From Megachile rotundata (taxonomy: Eukaryota; Arthropoda; Insecta; Hymenoptera; Megachilidae), in the NCBI RefSeq assembly GCF_050947335.1, contig NW_027473314.1:1736001-1800000 (forward strand): a DNA stretch of 64,000 nucleotides, in the 5' to 3' direction. Shown one piece after another: positions 61,101 through 64,000 of this stretch (the stretch's first letter is position 1; each line of letters opens with the position of its first letter). Position numbers and translations under genes: made by a program. The notes beneath the pieces were generated by a model, which did not search any database, was not told the DNA's origin, and was given only the letters and a program-made list of their open reading frames with translations.

Positions 61101-64000
61101 CACAATCATACAATCACAATCATACAATCACAATCATACAATCACAATCATACAATCACAATCATACCATCACAATCATACAATCACCATCATACAATCA
61201 CAATCATACAATCACAATCATACAATCACAATCATACAATCACAATCATACAATCACAATCATACAATCACAATCATACAATCACAATCATACAATCACA
61301 ATCATACAATCACAATCATACAATCACAATCACACAATCACAATCATACAATCGCAATCAAAGAATCACAATCATACAATCACAATCATACAATCACAAT
61401 CATACAATCACAATCATACAATCGCAATCATACAATTGCAATCATACAATCACAAACATACAGAAACAATCATACAATCACTATCATACAATCACAATCA
61501 TACAATCACAATCATACAATCACAATCATACAATCACAATCATACAATCCCAATCATACAATCACAATCATACAATCACAATCATACAATCACAATCATA
61601 CAATCACAATCATACAATCACAATCATACAATCGCAATCAAAGAATCACAATCATACGATCACAATCATACAATCACAATCATACAATCACAATCATACA
61701 ATCGCAATCATACAATCACAATCATACAATCACAATCATACAATCACAATCATACAATCACAGTCATACAATCACAATCATACAATCACAGTCATACAAT
61801 CACAATCATACAGTCACAATCATACAATCACAATCATACAATCACAATCATACAATCACAATCATACAATCACAGTCATAGAATCACAATCATAGAATCA
61901 CAATCATTCAATCACAATCATACAATCACAATCATACAATCACAATCATACAATCACAATCATACAATCACAATCATACAATCACAGTCATACAATCACA
62001 ATCATACAGTCACAATCATACAATCACAATCATACAATCACAATCATACAATCACAATCATACAATCACAATCATACAATCACAGTCATACAATCACAAT
62101 CATACAATCACAGTCATACAATCACAATCATACAGTCACAATCATACAATCACAATCATACAATCACGATCATACAATCACGATCATACAATCACAATCA
62201 TACCATCACAGTCATACAATTACAATCATACAATCACAATCATACAATCATAATCACAAAATCACAATCATACAATCACAATCATACAATCACAACCATA
62301 CAATCACTATCATACAATCACAGTCATACAATCACAATCATACAATCACAGTCATACAATCACAATCATACAATCACAATCATACAATCACAATCATACA
62401 ATCACAATCATACAATCACAGTCATACAATCACAATCATACAATCACAGTCATACAATCACAATCATACAGTCACAATCATACAATCACAATCATACAAT
62501 CACAATCATACAATCACAATCATACAATCACAGTCATAGAATCACAATCATAGAATCACAATCATTCAATCACAATCATACAATCACAATCATACAATCG
62601 CAATCATACAATCACAATCATACAGTCACAATCATACAATCACAATCATACAATCACAATCATACAATCACAATCATACAATCACAATCATACAATCACA
62701 ATCATACAATCACAATCATACCATCACAATCATACAATCACCATCATACAATCACAATCGTACAATCACAATCGTACAATCACAATCATACAATCACAAT
62801 CATACAATCACAATCATACAATCACAATCATACAATCACAATCATACAATCACAATCAAACAGTCAGAATCATACAATCACGATCATACAATCACGATCA
62901 TACAATCACGATCATACAATCACGATCATACAATCACAATCATACCATCACAGTCATACAATTACAATCATACAATCATAATCACAAAATCACAATCATA
63001 CAATCACAATCATACAATCACAACCATACAATCACTATCATACAATCACAGTCATACAATCACAATCATACAATCACAGTCATACAATCACAATCATACA
63101 ATCACAATCATACAATCACAATCATACAATCACAGTCATACAATCACAATCATACAATCACAGTCATACAATCACAATCATACAGTCACAATCATACAAT
63201 CACAATCATACAATCACAATCATACAATCACAATCATACAATCACAATCATAGAATCACAATCATAGAATCACAATCATAGAATCACAATCATACAATCA
63301 CAATCATACAATCACAATCATACAAACACAATCATACAATCACAATCATAGAATCACAATCATACAATCACAGTCATACAATCACAATCATACAGTCACA
63401 ATCATACAATCACAATCATACAATCACAATCATACAATCACAATCATACAATCACAATCATAGAATCACAATCATACAATCACAATCATACAATCACAAT
63501 AATACAATCACAATCATACAATCACAATCTTACAATCACAATCATACAATCACCATCATACAATCGCAATCATACAATCACAATCATACAATTACTATCA
63601 TACAATCACAATCACTCAATCGCAATCATACAATCACAATCTCACAATCACGATCATACAATCACAATCTCATAATCACAATCACACAATCACAATCATA
63701 CAATCACAATCATACAGTCATAATCATACAATCGCAATCATGCAATCACAATCATACAATAACAATCATACGATCACAATCATACAATCACAATCATACA
63801 ATCACAATCAAACAGTCAGAATCATACAATCACAATCATACAATCACGATCATACAATCACGATCATACAATCACGATCATACAATCACAATCATACCAT
63901 CACAGTCATACAATTACAATCATACAATCACAATCATACAATCATAATCACAAAATCACAATCATACAATCACAATCATACAATCACAACCATACAATCA
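61101..64000 (+). repeat. Mixed blocks at the right end of the window
   Basis: Ordinary satellite monomers with scattered landmarks. A CCATCACAATC plus CACCATC pair occurs at 61167 and again at 62721 (111 monomers apart). Further landmarks are a CAATTG monomer near 61434, a CAAACAGTCAG plus CACGATC quartet at 62858-62930, and an internal A-B-like segment (ATTACTATC, CACTCAATCG, CTCATAATC, CATGCAATC at 63740) running off the end. No complete A-B, B1 or T-family block is present. Confidence 0.7.

Larger units (their letters stand above)
1..64000 (+). repeat. 14-bp satellite DNA array (ACAATCACAATCAT)n
   Basis: A pure head-to-tail array of a 14-bp monomer fills the window and runs off both ends. 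The consensus is half A, with 4 C, 3 T and no G, so the + strand is nearly G-free and the minus strand nearly C-free. Each monomer holds two CAATCA hexamers and a TA. Every landmark checked is in one phase: ATG of CATGCAATC falls at position 12 modulo 14 from base 726 to base 63740, and the window starts and ends in that phase. Differences between monomers are substitutions, and length changes are whole monomers. Recurrent variants include CAATCG, CACGATC, CACTATC, CAGTC, CATAGAATC, CATAATC, ATTACAATC, CTCACAATC and CATGCAATC. No orientation switch was seen. Tandem satellites of this size are typical of eukaryotic heterochromatin; the location and organism are not determinable here. Confidence 0.99.

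Noticed and set aside
1..64000. Secreted or structural repeat protein (silk-like, ice-binding-like, Asn/His-rich)
   Set aside because: No signal peptide, no unique N- or C-terminal domain, and in-frame TAA/TAG stops are scattered by the same variant monomers. The unit is not a multiple of three, unlike real protein repeats.
1..64000. CRISPR array
   Set aside because: Repeats are contiguous 14-mers with no unique spacers and no cas genes.
1..64000. Telomeric or interstitial telomeric repeat
   Set aside because: No TTAGGG, TTAGG or TTTAGGG tracts; the 14-bp unit does not resemble a known telomere repeat.
1..64000. Defined centromere with CENP-B boxes
   Set aside because: No CENP-B box-like motif was seen; the array lacks the needed G- and CG-rich core. 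Centromeric location remains possible but unsupported.
1..64000. Transposable element insertion or unique spacer DNA within the array
   Set aside because: Every line read is in-phase satellite; no long terminal repeat, inverted repeat, poly(A) tail or unrelated sequence was found.
1..64000. Minus-strand genes
   Set aside because: The minus strand of the consensus has two TGA stops per 42 bases in every frame, so no meaningful frame is open.
1..64000. G-quadruplex or hairpin-forming repeat
   Set aside because: Neither strand has G-tracts in the consensus, and the lack of G on + (C on minus) prevents stable self-pairing. The CAGGGAC variant has a single GGG per site only.
1..64000. Pure sequencing or assembly artefact
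   Set aside because: Many linked variant landmarks with consistent spacing and private differences between copies argue for real sequence. Copy number and large duplications could still be affected by assembly.

Overview
The whole 64 kb window is one uninterrupted satellite-DNA array. The monomer is 14 bp, ACAATCACAATCAT on the + strand, which can be read as two CAATCA hexamers plus a TA. The window holds 4,571 monomers plus 6 bases. I found no unique sequence and no gene, RNA gene, transposon, CRISPR array, telomeric repeat or origin. The scale and purity point to eukaryotic heterochromatin (centromeric, pericentromeric, subtelomeric or a heterochromatic block). The sequence does not allow a species or clade to be named.

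All long open reading frames are artefacts of the repeat. The consensus has no stop codon in any + frame. Because 14 is not a multiple of 3, all three + frames cycle through the same 14-residue peptide (T-I-T-I-I-Q-S-Q-S-Y-N-H-N-H). The consensus has no ATG either. Apparent starts arise from variant monomers (CATGCAATC, CAATGACAATC), and apparent stops from others (CATAGAATC, CATAATC, CAATAAC). The minus strand meets TGA twice per 42 bases.

The information in the window is the pattern of variant monomers, which forms a mosaic higher-order structure. (1) An A-B module of 73-75 monomers (about 1.03 kb) occurs seven times, at 726, 10554, 15916, 26640, 34718, 36356 and 44770, with three shortened versions. 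(2) A 480-bp B1 module usually follows it, in seven near-identical copies. (3) A heavily substituted monomer, CAAC(T/C)TTAATTATA, occurs 15 times in two families that differ at one base and have different downstream neighbours. (4) Segmental duplications lie on top: tandem copies of about 0.92, 1.64, 1.89 and 5.4 kb, and dispersed copies offset by about 16.3 and 36.2 kb.

Layout: 0-4 kb A-B and T-family blocks; 4.3-7.1 kb a block repeated at 40.6-43.3 kb; 7.4-10.6 kb B1-extended and C-family blocks with a 924-bp tandem duplication; 10.1-21.1 kb a tandem 5.4-kb duplication; 21.5-25.5 kb relatives of the 4-9 kb blocks; 26.6-31 kb A-B and B1 blocks; 32-34 kb T-family; 34.6-37.9 kb a 1.64-kb tandem duplication; 38-44 kb T-family and the 4.3-7.1 kb relative; 44.8-50 kb A-B, B1 and T-family; 50-53.6 kb T-family and nested duplications; 54.5-57.6 kb a 1.89-kb tandem duplication; 58-64 kb mixed blocks including the most divergent patch (60.74-61.1 kb).

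The most striking property is register. Every landmark I checked from base 1 to base 64,000 sits in the same 14-bp phase. The array therefore gains and loses DNA only in whole monomers, while substitutions accumulate freely.
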